Source: Promerops cafer (lineage: Eukaryota > Chordata > Aves > Passeriformes > Nectariniidae). Taken from it: a DNA stretch of 64,000 nucleotides. The notes under the pieces are model-generated. The model was given only the letters and a program-made list of their open reading frames with translations, was not told where the DNA came from and searched no databases. Below are positions 49,985 to 61,552 of the stretch, piece after piece. Within the stretch, counting starts at the first letter, position 1, and every line of letters starts with the position of its first letter. Location of the stretch: the NCBI GenBank assembly GCA_013398275.1, contig VZSE01014929.1:781295-845294 (forward strand). The letters are read 5' to 3'. Position numbers and translations under genes: made by a program.

Positions 49985-50757
49985 TGGAGCTTCTTTTACA
50001 AAACCGTAGAGGGGTTGAGGTTGGAAGGGACCTCTGCAGGTTGGTCATCTGGTACAACTCCTCTACTCAAAGATGGTCACTTAGAGCATGCTGCCCGAGA
50101 CCTTGTCCAGATAGCTTCTCAATATCTGCAAAGATGGAAACTCCACAACCTCTCTTGGAAACCTGTGCCAGTGCTCAGTCAAGCCTCACAATTAAAAAGT
50201 GTTTCCAGGTGTTCAGACAGAGTCTCCTTAATTTTTTTTACCTCTGGTCCTGTCAGTGAGCACCACTGAAAAGAGCTTGGCTCTATCCTCTTTCCATCCA
50301 ACCTTTAGACATTTCTCTTCTCCAGGCTGAACAGTCCCAGCTCTCAGCCCTTCCTCGTAGGAGAGATGTTCCAGTTTCTTTGTCATCTTGGTGGACCTTT
50401 TTTAGGACTCTCCCATCTGTCCATGTCTCATTTGTACTGGGAAGCCTAGAACTGGACACAGCAGTCCAGCTGTGTCCTCACCCGTGCTGAGTGGAGGAAA
50501 ACGACCTCTACTGAGCACTTCTGGCAAGTCTGATGCAGCCCAGGACACCACTGGCCTTCTTTGCCACAAGGGCTCACTGCTGGCTCATGTTCAACTTGGT
50601 GTCCACCAGAACACCCAGGTCCTTATATGCCAAGGTGCTTTCCAGCAGAATGACCCCCAGCACGTTATTAGTCCACAGGGTTGTTCTTTCCCAGGTGCAG
50701 GACTTTGTACTTCCCACTGTTGAACTTTGCGAGGTTAAGGATTGTGTGCATGACCTA
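49985..50757 (-). mobile_element. CR1 LINE fragment, reverse, about 770 bp
   Basis: The left end carries the reversed CR1 terminus region ('gaggttggaagggacctctg', then 'gttggtcatctggtacaact'). The body follows the usual reversed order: 'tctccaggctgaacagtccc', 'agctctcagcccttcctcg', 'tggaccttttttaggactct', 'ctggacacagcagtccagc', 'acctctactgagcact', 'accactggccttctttgcc', 'ctggctcatgttcaacttgg' and 'caccagaacacccaggtcc'. It ends near 'gtgcaggactttgtacttcc' and 'gtgcatgacc' at 50747-50756. The copy is 5'-truncated, keeps only 3' sequence and contains a small T-rich insertion near 50231-50240. A 156-codon frame crossing its left part is a by-product. Confidence 0.93.
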
Positions 50758-53700
50758 CATAAGTTTAATACAGCTCAGCCTGGAAATTATTTACAGGTTA
50801 AAGTGTGTTCTATTTGGCTTCCGTTTAGTATGTTCAAATGTTAAACCAGTTGAAACTTTTCAGTTTATCTGTGGGGGTGAAAGGGCAGGCATGAACTTGC
50901 CTTTGATAACTAGTCCTATTATGAAAGTCTATAGCAAGTCAGAAGTATATACTATATTTTGTTCCTCATGTGAGCAGTCTGTACAAAAGTAAATCCCTTT
51001 TGTGATGTGACCAGAAATGATTGCTTTTAACCTAATACAGTTTAATATTTTTCAAGCAGAGTATACATACTGTTGTGACTGTGTAACCATCAGATTTCAG
51101 CATTTTTCTCAAAAAGCAGGTATCTGCTAATAAATTTACCTATTACTCTTATCCACACAGAAGTAAATGAAAAATACTCCTTCTCATCTTTGAATGTTCT
51201 CCATATTGTCTTTATTTTGTACCATGGCTAGTGCCGTTTTGTAAGTCTCTGAATTTTCTAAAGGCTGTGTCTAGCAACAAATTGGATTCTCTTCCCCAGC
51301 TATTCCTCCTGAAAGAGAAAGCAGTAATGCTTGTTTGATAAACAGAATTTCTTTAAAGACTTCTAGATGCTGTGGTAAAATTTGCTGTGTGTTCCTAAAT
51401 GAATACACAGAACTCTACACCATGGTGTCAAAGGAGTAGATATGCCAAACAAGAAAAAAATATAAAGTTGAATAAGTTTTAATAATACTTCTCTAGATTT
51501 AACTGTTTTACCTTTCAGTCCATTGTTGGATTTTATCCTGTTATCATTCATCATTCATAAGATGATGGCAAGAGCCTTGCAAGTAGTTTGTAGTCCAAAG
51601 ATCTGCTCAAAGCTTAGCCTGAAGAGAACAGGGTGGAACTGCTGAAGCTGGAGGTATGAAAATGTGGCACTTTCTAAAAAAGACAGATGCTTTTTAAAAA
51701 TACAGGAGATGGAATACTTCATTAAAAATACATCAAACATATAGATATTATATTGCTAGAATTTGTTAATGTGTTTTTTTTCAGGTACTGTGGCCCGTAA
51801 AAATGTTCCTTGCAATTCTGAAGCACATTACTGTCCATGGCACTTTTAGGAGTCAAACATACTAGTTACTTTAATCGGGATAATAATTTAGAGTGTCAGA
51901 AGGGTAGTGTACCTTTTCAGCGTTTCCATTTGGTATTATTTTACTCCTTTAATAGTACTTTATAGTTCCCAACCTTACCTCAATTAGCAGTACTGACAGA
52001 TGCTAGTTCAGCATTTTACCTCTAGCCAGTAGGGCTTTCTTTAGAATAAATGTCAGTAATTTTATGTTGCTAATTTGAGGTGATATACCTACATGTAAAA
52101 TTACATTTTAACTCTCTTGTTATACTTGCAGTGAGAGATGGCAGCATAAAGAAATATAAGTGAATGCGCCTGAGAGATAGTTCAGGACTAGAAGGTTCAT
52201 TATGGAACTTTTATAGCTCATTTTCAGGCACACTGCAGATTTTGTTAACTCTTTCTTCCACTATGCATGTATTTCTTCTACATGTTTTCCCTCTTTTTTC
52301 CCCCTTCTGTTTTCTTTTTAAAAAACATTTATTTCATTAGCAGATTTTGGGAAAAGTGAGGGCGGGCTTTGGTTTTTTAAAGATCGCTACTGTTACAGAC
52401 AGCTTTTTAATAACAAACATTATTTGCTCAGTGAAAAGAAAATGTCTGTTAGTGTACTAAAAATTGCTATCTGAAAAAGTCAATATAAGTGTTCAGTAAG
52501 TAAAATAAGGAAATGTGGTATTTCTTAAAATCATGCAGTTCTTGAGAAAGATCTTAAGGAAGCTTGTCCCAGTTAATAGGAAGCAAGCAGAAGGAGAATA
52601 TTTCTGAGAAGTATGCTCCTGATGAAGCACAGTAGTGACAATTAGTGAATACTAATGGCTGGTATCAGCAGACCCCATCAAGAAAGGTCTGTGCTTGGGT
52701 ATTGTTCTCTAATTTGCCCTGCAGAATACAGGGGAAATTGCATGAGAAGGCATAAGCTTCAGCACAAAATTGCAAGAAATTGCAGTATTAACTGTTCCAT
52801 AAGTTACTCGGAATTCATTTTTAAAGATGGTGTGGCTTTGCCTGTGTAGTTATGTATTTGAATCTTTCTTGAAAGACACCTCTTTTTAGTACTTTAGATT
52901 TTCCCGCAGATTCTCTCAGTCAGTTACTAAATTACACTTTTGTCTATTTAGTAAAGAAAAATACCACACATGGGCATGCTAGTAACTTCATATGTGGCAG
53001 CAAATCTGGCCATGCATACTGACTACAAAGTAAGGAGGGAATATATGCTTTCTGCTGCAAAACAACAGCCAATATACTGATTTAAGAATTTACTTTCTCT
53101 CTTTCAGTATATTCTTATACCTAAATAGATATTTTCAAGGGTCTTTGTTATATATACTACAGAAATGCTTACTGTGGAATAATCCGTTTCCTGTTTTTAT
53201 AACACACGTTTAAGATTGTTCCTATCTGTTGTTATTTATAAAGAGTTAATTGATGCTTCCTATGTTGTTGCATAGATGTGAGATTTTCCATCATTTTTGC
53301 TTTACTGTGTGGATATGCACTGATTGCTGTGGAGCAATTCCAGCATTTCTATTTCTAAAATTGTCTAATCTTCAGTCATTCTGAACATGAGAAATCTTCT
53401 ATAAATTTACATAATGACTGTAATTTTAGCCTAGTTGTAGCTGCAGAAATAAAGCTGGCCTAATTTTGAGTTGAACACAAGTGTCATGTTCATAAAGGTT
53501 CGATTAAAAATAGCAATGGTATTTTTCAAATAAATTGAGAAACATTTATTAAAGCCTCTTTAACACTACGGTAAATTTATCAGTAATTATTCACTCATCT
53601 CTGCTGATCTGAAGGTTTTATAGTATTAGCCTGTGTGCATCTCCTTCTGCTTCTCCAGTTAATTTGATTTTTAACCAGGGGACAGGGAGAGGGGCACAAA

Positions 53701-54097
53701 CCAGACAATTTAACATAAAATGTAGAGAGATTTTCCAGCCATATCACTTGTTATTCTGCTAAAGCTGAAATGTGCCACCACTTTGGGATGGAATGACTGG
53801 TGCTACTCTTAGTCATCTAAAATAGGATGGAATGAAATGTGTCATTTTCAGTAAAAGGTCAACATTTCTTTCAAACAGTCACAGAGAATTAATTTTTTTT
53901 TTTTTTCCAAGCTAGCGAGGCAGATTTCTTTTCTCTGCTTCGAACTTTTGGCCTTGCCCTCAAGTATATGGGTGGTATGTGTTTTAAAATTGATATATTA
54001 ATGTTGAATTTTTATTGTCACCCTTTCTGTTCGTGCGCCTTTCAAATCCTTCATTTGTTTGTTTCTGAACTTTGGACGTATCGTAAAAATGTCACCA
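50758..54097. other. Very AT-rich DNA with no gene seen
   Basis: About 3.3 kb with frequent ATAAA/TTTAT words and a T14 run (53893-53906). A good acceptor-like site at 51784 is followed by at most 20 open codons. No repeat family was recognised. Confidence 0.4.
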
Positions 54098-54330
54098 TTG
54101 TGGCTGAACATTAAGCACCTTCCCTTTTTGCTCTGGGCTGTTGAAATAAATTTGGACCAGGTGCTCCTCTCATAACAGAAGTCCTTGATGTGCCCTGATA
54201 GTGAGCGGGAGAGCGGAAGCTGTCAGCTTTCAGCTGGCTTGAAGAATGCAATTAGAGCAGTTTTAATACTGTTGAGGGACCCCATCCAGTCAAAGTTGTT
54301 TGAGTTAAGCCAAGTCTAGGATCCTAAACA
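54098..54330. promoter_or_regulatory. Possible conserved non-coding regulatory block
   Basis: This block departs from the surrounding AT-rich DNA in composition and carries packed factor cores: CTGTCAGC (MEIS/TGIF-like, about 54221), CAGCTG E-box (54232-54237), GCAATTAGAG (homeodomain-like, about 54248) and an AATAAATTTGG stretch (about 54144). It has no open frame longer than chance. This suggests an enhancer-like element, but only cross-species alignment could show constraint. Confidence 0.25.
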
Positions 54331-57300
54331 TGTACTTTAGGCACGTCAGCTTTGTCTTTTTAGTCAGAGCGGATCTGTCATTCCCACACATTATGTGAGG
54401 GTAGATTCTTTCTGTTGGGTTGTTGGGGATTTTTTTTATACTAGGAGAAATACTCCCATTTCTTACTAGCTCACTGTTATTTTATCTGTTAGCTTTGTCT
54501 TTATGGCATTGTTAATACTCATGGTTCAAAGCATTTATTGTCAAATTAAAGCTTAAAACACATTTTTAAATGTCAAAAGTGCCTATGTCTTTGCATAAAC
54601 CCTAGATTAGGTAAATTCATAAGTAGTTCATCACTAGGTTTTCCAGATTTGACTGGTTAAAGAAAGGGTAACATCAGTACAGATCAGAACACATGAAGTC
54701 TGTAGAAAAAAGTCCTAGAAAACAGGCAGTGCTGCAATGAGGTACTGTTTTTACTGAAGTCTCAGCTTGAGTTAATTTCCGTACTGGGTGTGATTCATTG
54801 ATAGCGAAAGCAAAGGGATGGAAAACTTGCAGGCTCATCTTTTTTTTTTTTTTCCTTCTCCTTTGTTTAATTAGAATTTTCAAGTTGGCTTGTTGCTTCT
54901 TCCATTGCTCACTGTTAGAGCTGACTTCACTGGAATAAGTTCTGTCCTGAGGGGTAGTCCTCAGCTGGATGTTTCATTTATTTCCCTGTTTTTCCTTTGT
55001 TCATTAATTGGCTCAGTTGTTTTAAGCCTCAATAGGTTGCAAAGTGAAAAACAAAAGTATAAACAAAGATAGTGAAACTTCTGTTTTGGTAAACTCTATC
55101 AGGTTGGATTTTTTCCCATTGATTGGCTTTTGGGGCAGGGCAGACAAGATGGTCTTTTGTATAGTCTGAGTTTCAAGGTCTACCTAAAAGAACAAAAAGT
55201 AAATTACCTGCTCTGATACCTCCCCAGTTTTCAGATGAGGATGGAAAAGGCAGCTGAAAGCCAACTGCAAAGTAGTTTCTGTGGGAATTGATAGACCAAA
55301 TTGTGCTTTGCTATTTCTTCAGCTAAATCAATAGCATTAGTGGCTTAAAAAGATAGGATTGTCTTATTAAGATTTATGGTTGTTAGCATGAAAACTTTTT
55401 AATTGTGTTCAGAAATTACTGCATAAAGATATTTCCAAGGCTTGATTCATTGTCATGATGAGTTGGAAAGGGAAGTTTTTTGTGATTTCTACATAACTGT
55501 CACTCACCTCAGGAATTTTTACAATTGTATATGTATGTATATGTGTGTATATGTAAGTCGGAAAAAAGCCAAACTTACTGCCTACCTATTAAAAAGCTGA
55601 AAGGAAAAACTACATACTGGCTATCTTATATTTGTAAGAGAGTAGATAGATTCTCAGGAGATCCTGGACAAACCCTCAAATAACAGAGAGGAGTAACAAT
55701 GAACTTAGCTGTTTGTTCTTGCCTAATGTCTGCTGCTTCTTCACAAGGAGCATCTCTTCTTTCTCCCTTGTTTTCCCTGTGCCTTTTCACACAGCTTCTT
55801 AGGAGAGTGCTGTGGTGTAGACAAATGTACTGTAAGAGGAATGCCAAACCAGAAGGGAATTGGCTCCAAGCAGATGGCGATGGGCAGACTGGGTTATGGA
55901 GAGCTTGGTTCTGGATCAAATGCTCATTTTGTGCTTTTGTTTTCAATGGAGCAGGAGTTAGTAAAGGGAGCAAATCAATAAACTCCTCTCTACCATTAGT
56001 TCCTTCTGCCATCTTTTCTTCTGCTGGGGACTAATTCCTGACCCTTTCCAGTGGTGTCAGGCCTCTTCCCCCTTCAGTATGAAATAGAAAGGACAGTCTG
56101 TGTTTCACTGCTGCTAGTGGTGCTGGGAAGGCATGAGCTCAAATGGTAAAGTCCAGTTTTGAATCAACAAAAGAAGTGGGCCAGCTGAGCTTAGTCCCAG
56201 CTCCCAGAAGAGCAGCCAGCAGGTCAGATGTAATCCTTAGTATGAATCAGGGAGGAATTTGTGCCCTCTTGTTCCCTCCAAATGCATATTTGGACAAAGA
56301 GTGACCAGCTGAACTTGCAGTAAGAAGTATTTGGGTGGGATGAAAATAGTTTGAGAGTATCTCTGTCCCTGGAGGTTATTTTCAAGCAACTAGAAGGAAT
56401 GATAAAGCTGATCCTTTTGAAAGCGAGTGGACTTCTTATTCACCTGAGGTCCTGTCTCATGTTTTGGCCAGTTGTAACCAGGTTTGCCATTGGGATGAAG
56501 CTTTCAGAGAGGTGATGTTCCTGTTAAATTTTCTGGAGAGGCTCAGGTGATAGAAGGGTTATGCAGGGACTTGTAGTGGCCTTATTTTGTCATCTGGTGT
56601 GATGGAGAGGTAGGGAGTGCTCTTAGGTGCAGGGAGGTATTCCAGAGGAATTAATGCTGTATTAAATGTCAAAGATTCAGCTTCTCAAGCAATGTTCCTC
56701 TCCGTACTGATCCTCTGGTATTCATTCATATTTTCATTTCAGTCAAAATTTCTTCTGCCAACACAGATGAGTTTGTGGGCAGCTTTTGAGGCTCACCAGA
56801 GCTCGTGAATCATGGCTTGTTTGCTTTTCATTGCAGAGAGCCTATCCTTTGCAGGAGCTATGTGTCAGGCAGTACCACAGGATTGTCTTGAAACCAATAC
56901 TGTGGCCTAGCTTGGGCAGCAGTAAAAGTGCAGTCAATAGCTCATTTTTAATACTTCTGGATAAGGCTTTGTCAGGCACACAGCCTAACAGGGGGCTGTA
57001 GTAGCTGGTGAATTGTTGAATCCAGCAGATTGGCCACAGGCATGGTGCCTAGATTGAAAAAGTGCTATCAATCTCACATAAAAAAAAAAAAAGGCAAAAA
57101 AGAAGTACATTGTAAAAGTTCATTAAATCTGTCTAAACCAGCTATTTTTTAAAGTGTAGGATTCAGATTTTTCTTTAAAAACTAATGCAATTGAAACAAA
57201 TATTCAAGATTTGGATGAATTTTAGACAAGGATTATATTAAGTATGTTTCATTTCAGTGGAAGGAAAAAAAATTACTGCATTTGATTTGACTTCCTTCAT

Positions 57301-58675
57301 TCAATTAACTACTGAGTATTTTAAATATGCAAGAGCTATGTCCCATCTGAAATTACAATTATTTGCTTTCCTGATGGATTGAGGATGGTGAAGGTAATGA
57401 TTCTACTGCAAATTTAAAGCTGGTTATGCTCATAAATTATTTTCCTTCTCTGTTGCAGACCTGTCCTTAGAACCTGTGTGCCATTTGAGCATATTTTTGT
57501 GATCACTTGCAAACACTTCAATCACCCCTAAGTCCTGTCACTGTGGATTAGAATATTTGCAGTGCAGGAGGGCAGAAAAAATGGAAAAGAATTGCAGGGA
57601 AAAATATTTGGAAGCTGCAGAGCAGTAAAATGGCTTTGACATGTCAAGTTATCAGTTCTTCCACGCTGCAAAGCAAATACACTATTGGAGCTCTGCAGAG
57701 AAATGTATTTAGACTTTGCTGTCGTAACCCTTTCTCAGCAGGAATTGTGCAGCAGAGAGGTGGCTGCCAAACTGCTGCTTGTCTGATGCAGAGATTGGAT
57801 GCTTTCCTGAGCAGCACAGAGTAGAAGGGTGTCAGAGGAGGCAGCCCTCTGCGCCTTACAGCAAGTTAAGATGGGAAACAAAAGCAAAGTCTCTTCCTTG
57901 CTGAATGTGATATATGGTTTAGGGTAGTTGTTTGCCTGCTATCAGGCAGGAGATGATGAATGCTGGTACAGGGCCTTACTCTCATGCGAGGGATGGCTCC
58001 TGTCTGACATGCATGCCCCCATGTGAAATGGTTGACTGTCCTCTCTAATCCCTGTGCTGAACTTGACAGCAGTTAATACCGACTAAGCAGGAGCTGTGTT
58101 TTATGGAGGCTATGGGGAATAGCTTTACATCACATTTAACGTTGCCTTTTCTACAGTAGCAGGAAATCTGACTGTGCCTCGCGCTTTGTGCACAACAGTG
58201 CTCAGTAATTCTGTGCTCCTGCTGTTGTGGAGCTTGACTTGAGCATCTGCAGAAGTTACAAGCATGAATGATTTAGCATTTGCAGGGCAAAGCCCTCCTC
58301 CTTAGCACTCCTGTGAGCTGTGTCTCTGAAACTGTATTATCTAACGTGTTGGCCTTCTCCACATGCATGCCTACACAATGTTTGAACAATAAGTTTAGTA
58401 TTAGGATACCTCTACAAAAGCTGGAAGTTATTGAAACACTAAATACAAAATCCTCCGTCTGTATTTTCCAAGGTTCCAGATTTTCATTATGTGCTTTGTT
58501 CAGCTCCCTGTGCCACAAAAATGTTGTGTCCTCATGCCTAAAATTCTTTCTGCAATCCTGTTATTCTTTTAGGTTGTCCTGAAAACATGGGGTTTATAAA
58601 GGTCATTTACTTATGAAAGAATGCTCCTGCATGTGCAGATAGATGTGTGCATCTACATATCTTGTCTGTACGTGA
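54331..58675. other. AT-rich DNA with no gene seen
   Basis: Contents: a T14 run at 54840-54853, a TATG/TGTA-rich patch at 55526-55555, and an A12 run near 57081. Overlapping chance ORFs of 128 (minus) and 111 (plus) codons lie at 55626-56034. A strong acceptor-like site at 56835 opens a frame with no convincing homology. Confidence 0.4.
55526..55555 (+). repeat. Imperfect (TATG/TGTA) microsatellite
   Basis: About 30 bases of alternating TAT, ATG and GTG words, an impure purine-pyrimidine alternation. Confidence 0.75.
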
Positions 58676-58752
58676 GTGTGTATATATACACACACACACA
58701 CACGCACAAATGGAGTGTTTGTGCATATATATGTATATATATGCACACACAG
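58676..58752 (+). repeat. TA/CA compound microsatellite pair
   Basis: A block of TATATATA then (CA)8 with a CG interruption (58681-58708) is followed after about 15 bases by a CATATATATGTATATATATGCACACAC-type block (58724-58751; words given, not one pure unit). Alternating purine-pyrimidine DNA of this kind can adopt Z or cruciform forms. Confidence 0.88.
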
Positions 58753-61487
58753 AGAATTTTTTACCTAGTCAAGAGATAGTATGAAATTCTGTATTTTAAA
58801 TGTACCTGTACATGTGGGGCACTGACACATAGAATACAGGCAGGGTAAGATATAAGATTATGATCATGTGAGATCACACTATAAGCCTTTCTGAACTCTG
58901 TCTGGAGACCACTAAAGTAATTTATCAGTTAGCAAAATAAAATTGTGTGAATCATTTATCAGCTATCAAAATAAAATTGTAAAAATCAGAAGATCCAGCA
59001 TGTATTCTTACCAGTGGTAAACCAGTAAGAGAATTAAATTAGGTGAATAACAATAAATAGGTAATAAAAATAAGATCAGTACAAGTCTAAGAAATAAAGC
59101 CCTAAATCCAGCAGCAGTAACTTTTAGCGGACTTAAACCAGAAAGTTGTGAGGAAAAATTTTAAAGGAGAAAATGGAGTCCCATGAGAAAATACTGCTTT
59201 ACTGTTAATCTTATGAGAATAAAGATACAGGGTCATTAGGCTTCATAATCTACAGGTTGAGGTTTTGGGGTTTTTTTCTTTTACAGGGTGTACTCTGCGG
59301 TGAGTGTCTTTAGTTTTAACTTCAGGAAAGATATTAAAGAAGTCTTTCAAATTCTGGATTGATGGTACATCCTTGCTCGCAGTATTTCTGTGATCACCAG
59401 CCTCAGGGGTAGTGTATGCATGTGTATTTATGAAGACACAGTCCATCAGTCATATTGACCCTAGAAGACCAATGTGGACTTCGAAACACTGGGGAGTGTC
59501 TGTGGTTTTGTGCATGTAGCTGACTGCAAATACTGATTTTATGGTAGGAAAAGTTTCTATTGCATAATGTAGAGGTGATTCAGTGTGGCTTATTAGGGTC
59601 CCTTCTATTCAGAGAGTTTCACTCTTCTTTTCTTCCCTCCCTGAAAAGAGCAAGGGAAGGCTTGTATAATGTACCTTTACTATGTATCTCGCATGAGCAC
59701 TTGGAGTTTGGCTCTAGTGGATAAGAGCTGACCTTTTTTTGGTTGAGAATGCTTCTTTGGACTGAAAGAGAAGCAACCTGACTATGGGGCAGGCAATAGA
59801 GCTTGAGCGTTACAGAAGAGAAAAAGCAGGGAAGGTGGCAGTAGTAGAGATCTGAATGGGAAAGACATCCTGATACTTGCAAGCAAAGTCCCATATTCAT
59901 GTTTAAGACATGATTGTTATTTTTTGTATAAAATGCCAGGGATCAAAACCAAGGTAATACTGAGCAGGATCAGTTAATAAACCAATTAAAATAATAAAGC
60001 CTGAAGTTGGATAAGCCTAGGTGTATAATGTTTTCCTTTTTACCCAGCATCTTCAATTGGTAAGGAAGCTGTTAGCAAGAACAGGAGATTTTTTTAAGTT
60101 GCTTTCTTGTCACATTGCATTCTAGAGGAGAATTAACACTACTGTCAGTAAACAGGGCAGAAGCCGATGGAATTGTAATAAGTGGTAGTTTAGAGGATAC
60201 CTCTAAAATGTTTGATAGCTGAGATGGGTCAAAGATTTCCTGGAAAATGTTTATTTCTCTTAGTGTCTCTTTTTAGCGTTTCAAGAGGAAATCAGGTAAT
60301 GATGTCAAATAACAGTGTTTTCTGCAGGAAGGTACCAAAGCATTATCAGTCAGTGCCTCGCAGTAGACTGTTTAAAAGACCAGAATGTTTCAAGGTAAAC
60401 TTCAAGCTAGAATAAGCAGAAAATACTAGAAGAAATACATTCAGTAGGCACGTTCAAAAAAGTGATATTGAGATATGGGCAATGTTTATGCTAAGGAGAT
60501 TTGAGGTGTTGAAAGATGTCACTCAAAAAGTTTAGCACATCCATTTTGTGAAAATTGTTGTGAAATCAATTTAGAAACTAGAATGCAGAGAAGTACATTA
60601 TTCATAACAAAGTTTATTCCAGTCACCAGAAGATAGATAGACATTAATTAAAGGTATGCTCCTTTGTTAGATGTTATAAAAATCTCTCAACTTTCGAATC
60701 TTCAAACTCCAAAGGTATTTCAAAATACCAGGAAATAGCAGGCTTGCCAAGATGCATTAAAGCAATAAAGACACTTAAAAGAAATTCAGAAGGAAAGATA
60801 ACCTTCAAGGCAATAAAAAGCATGCACATTGGTGTAAATCCAAAAATAGATTGTAGGAGATAAATATGTATAAGGTCTTTCACAAACCTGTGTGAACGTG
60901 TGCTTTTGTGGGAGAGCATTGCTATGGGATCTGGAAGTGAATACTCCATATTGGTGTGAAATAGGATTTGCCCTTTGTGAGAACTTCTGGTAAACGTAGC
61001 AGAAAAAGAAATTAAAAGAGGAAAAGCACTGTCATAATTTGTGCAGTATTTAGTGGTAGCTGTTACCTGGGGAGAGGGTTCTCTGATGATTTTTAATAGT
61101 GAAACCTTCACTAAAAAGATGGATACTTAGTGTCACAACATGTCTGTATTTTAAAAACGTTTATTTACATATTAATTTGAAAAATACTTCTGGGAGGATA
61201 AATACCTTACTAGGTGCTTGGGTTTTCTTCTATCCAGTGAATACAGCATCCTGCTAAAACAGAAATCTCCTGCTGAACTGCTTAATTGTTACTTCACTGC
61301 ATCACGTCTCTTTTAAACAAAAATAAGCTGTGATAGCCTTTTTTTGTTGTTGTTTTGATATTTAAGTAGTAATAATATGTTTACCAGCTGTATATTGCTT
61401 TGGAATAACTGGAGTCTTCTGTGGTTTCATCCATTCCCTTTGACCTCTTTAGAATAGGAAGAAAGAATGGTAGATGTGGACAGGAGG
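58753..61487. other. AT-rich DNA with no gene seen
   Basis: Apart from the 34-bp duplication at 58920-58987, nothing was recognised. The 145-codon minus-strand frame at 60674-61111 has no recognisable domain and is within chance expectation for this window. Confidence 0.4.
58920..58987 (+). repeat. 34-bp tandem duplication
   Basis: Two 34-base units (58920-58953 and 58954-58987) begin 'atttatcag' and share 'caaaataaaattgt'. They differ at a handful of positions, so the event is older than the identical duplications elsewhere in the window. Confidence 0.9.
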
Positions 61488-61552
61488 ACAATTTCACCTG
61501 AATAAATACACCTTCATCTTTGAAGAAGGTGTATTTATTCAGGTGAAATTGT
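61488..61552. repeat. Perfect 28-bp inverted repeat with 9-bp loop
   Basis: The left arm (61488-61515, starting acaatttcacctgaataaat) is exactly the reverse complement of the right arm (61525-61552, starting gaaggtgtatttattcaggt). The loop is atctttgaa (61516-61524). Pairing stops at once outside the arms (G at 61487 and A at 61553 do not pair). RNA from either strand would form a 28-bp perfect hairpin. Known origins of such structures are template-switch events in replication, foldback elements and young microRNA-like hairpins. No target-site duplication is evident. Confidence 0.97.

Noticed and set aside
56836..57001. Frame after a strong acceptor with YPLQELCVRQ, at first SOCS-box-like
   Set aside because: Only the LQELC core resembles a SOCS box. 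The following Leu-Pro-rich part is missing and there is no partner domain.
60674..61111. 145-codon minus-strand open frame
   Set aside because: One or two frames of this length are expected by chance in 64 kb of AT-rich DNA read six ways. There is no recognisable domain or splice context.
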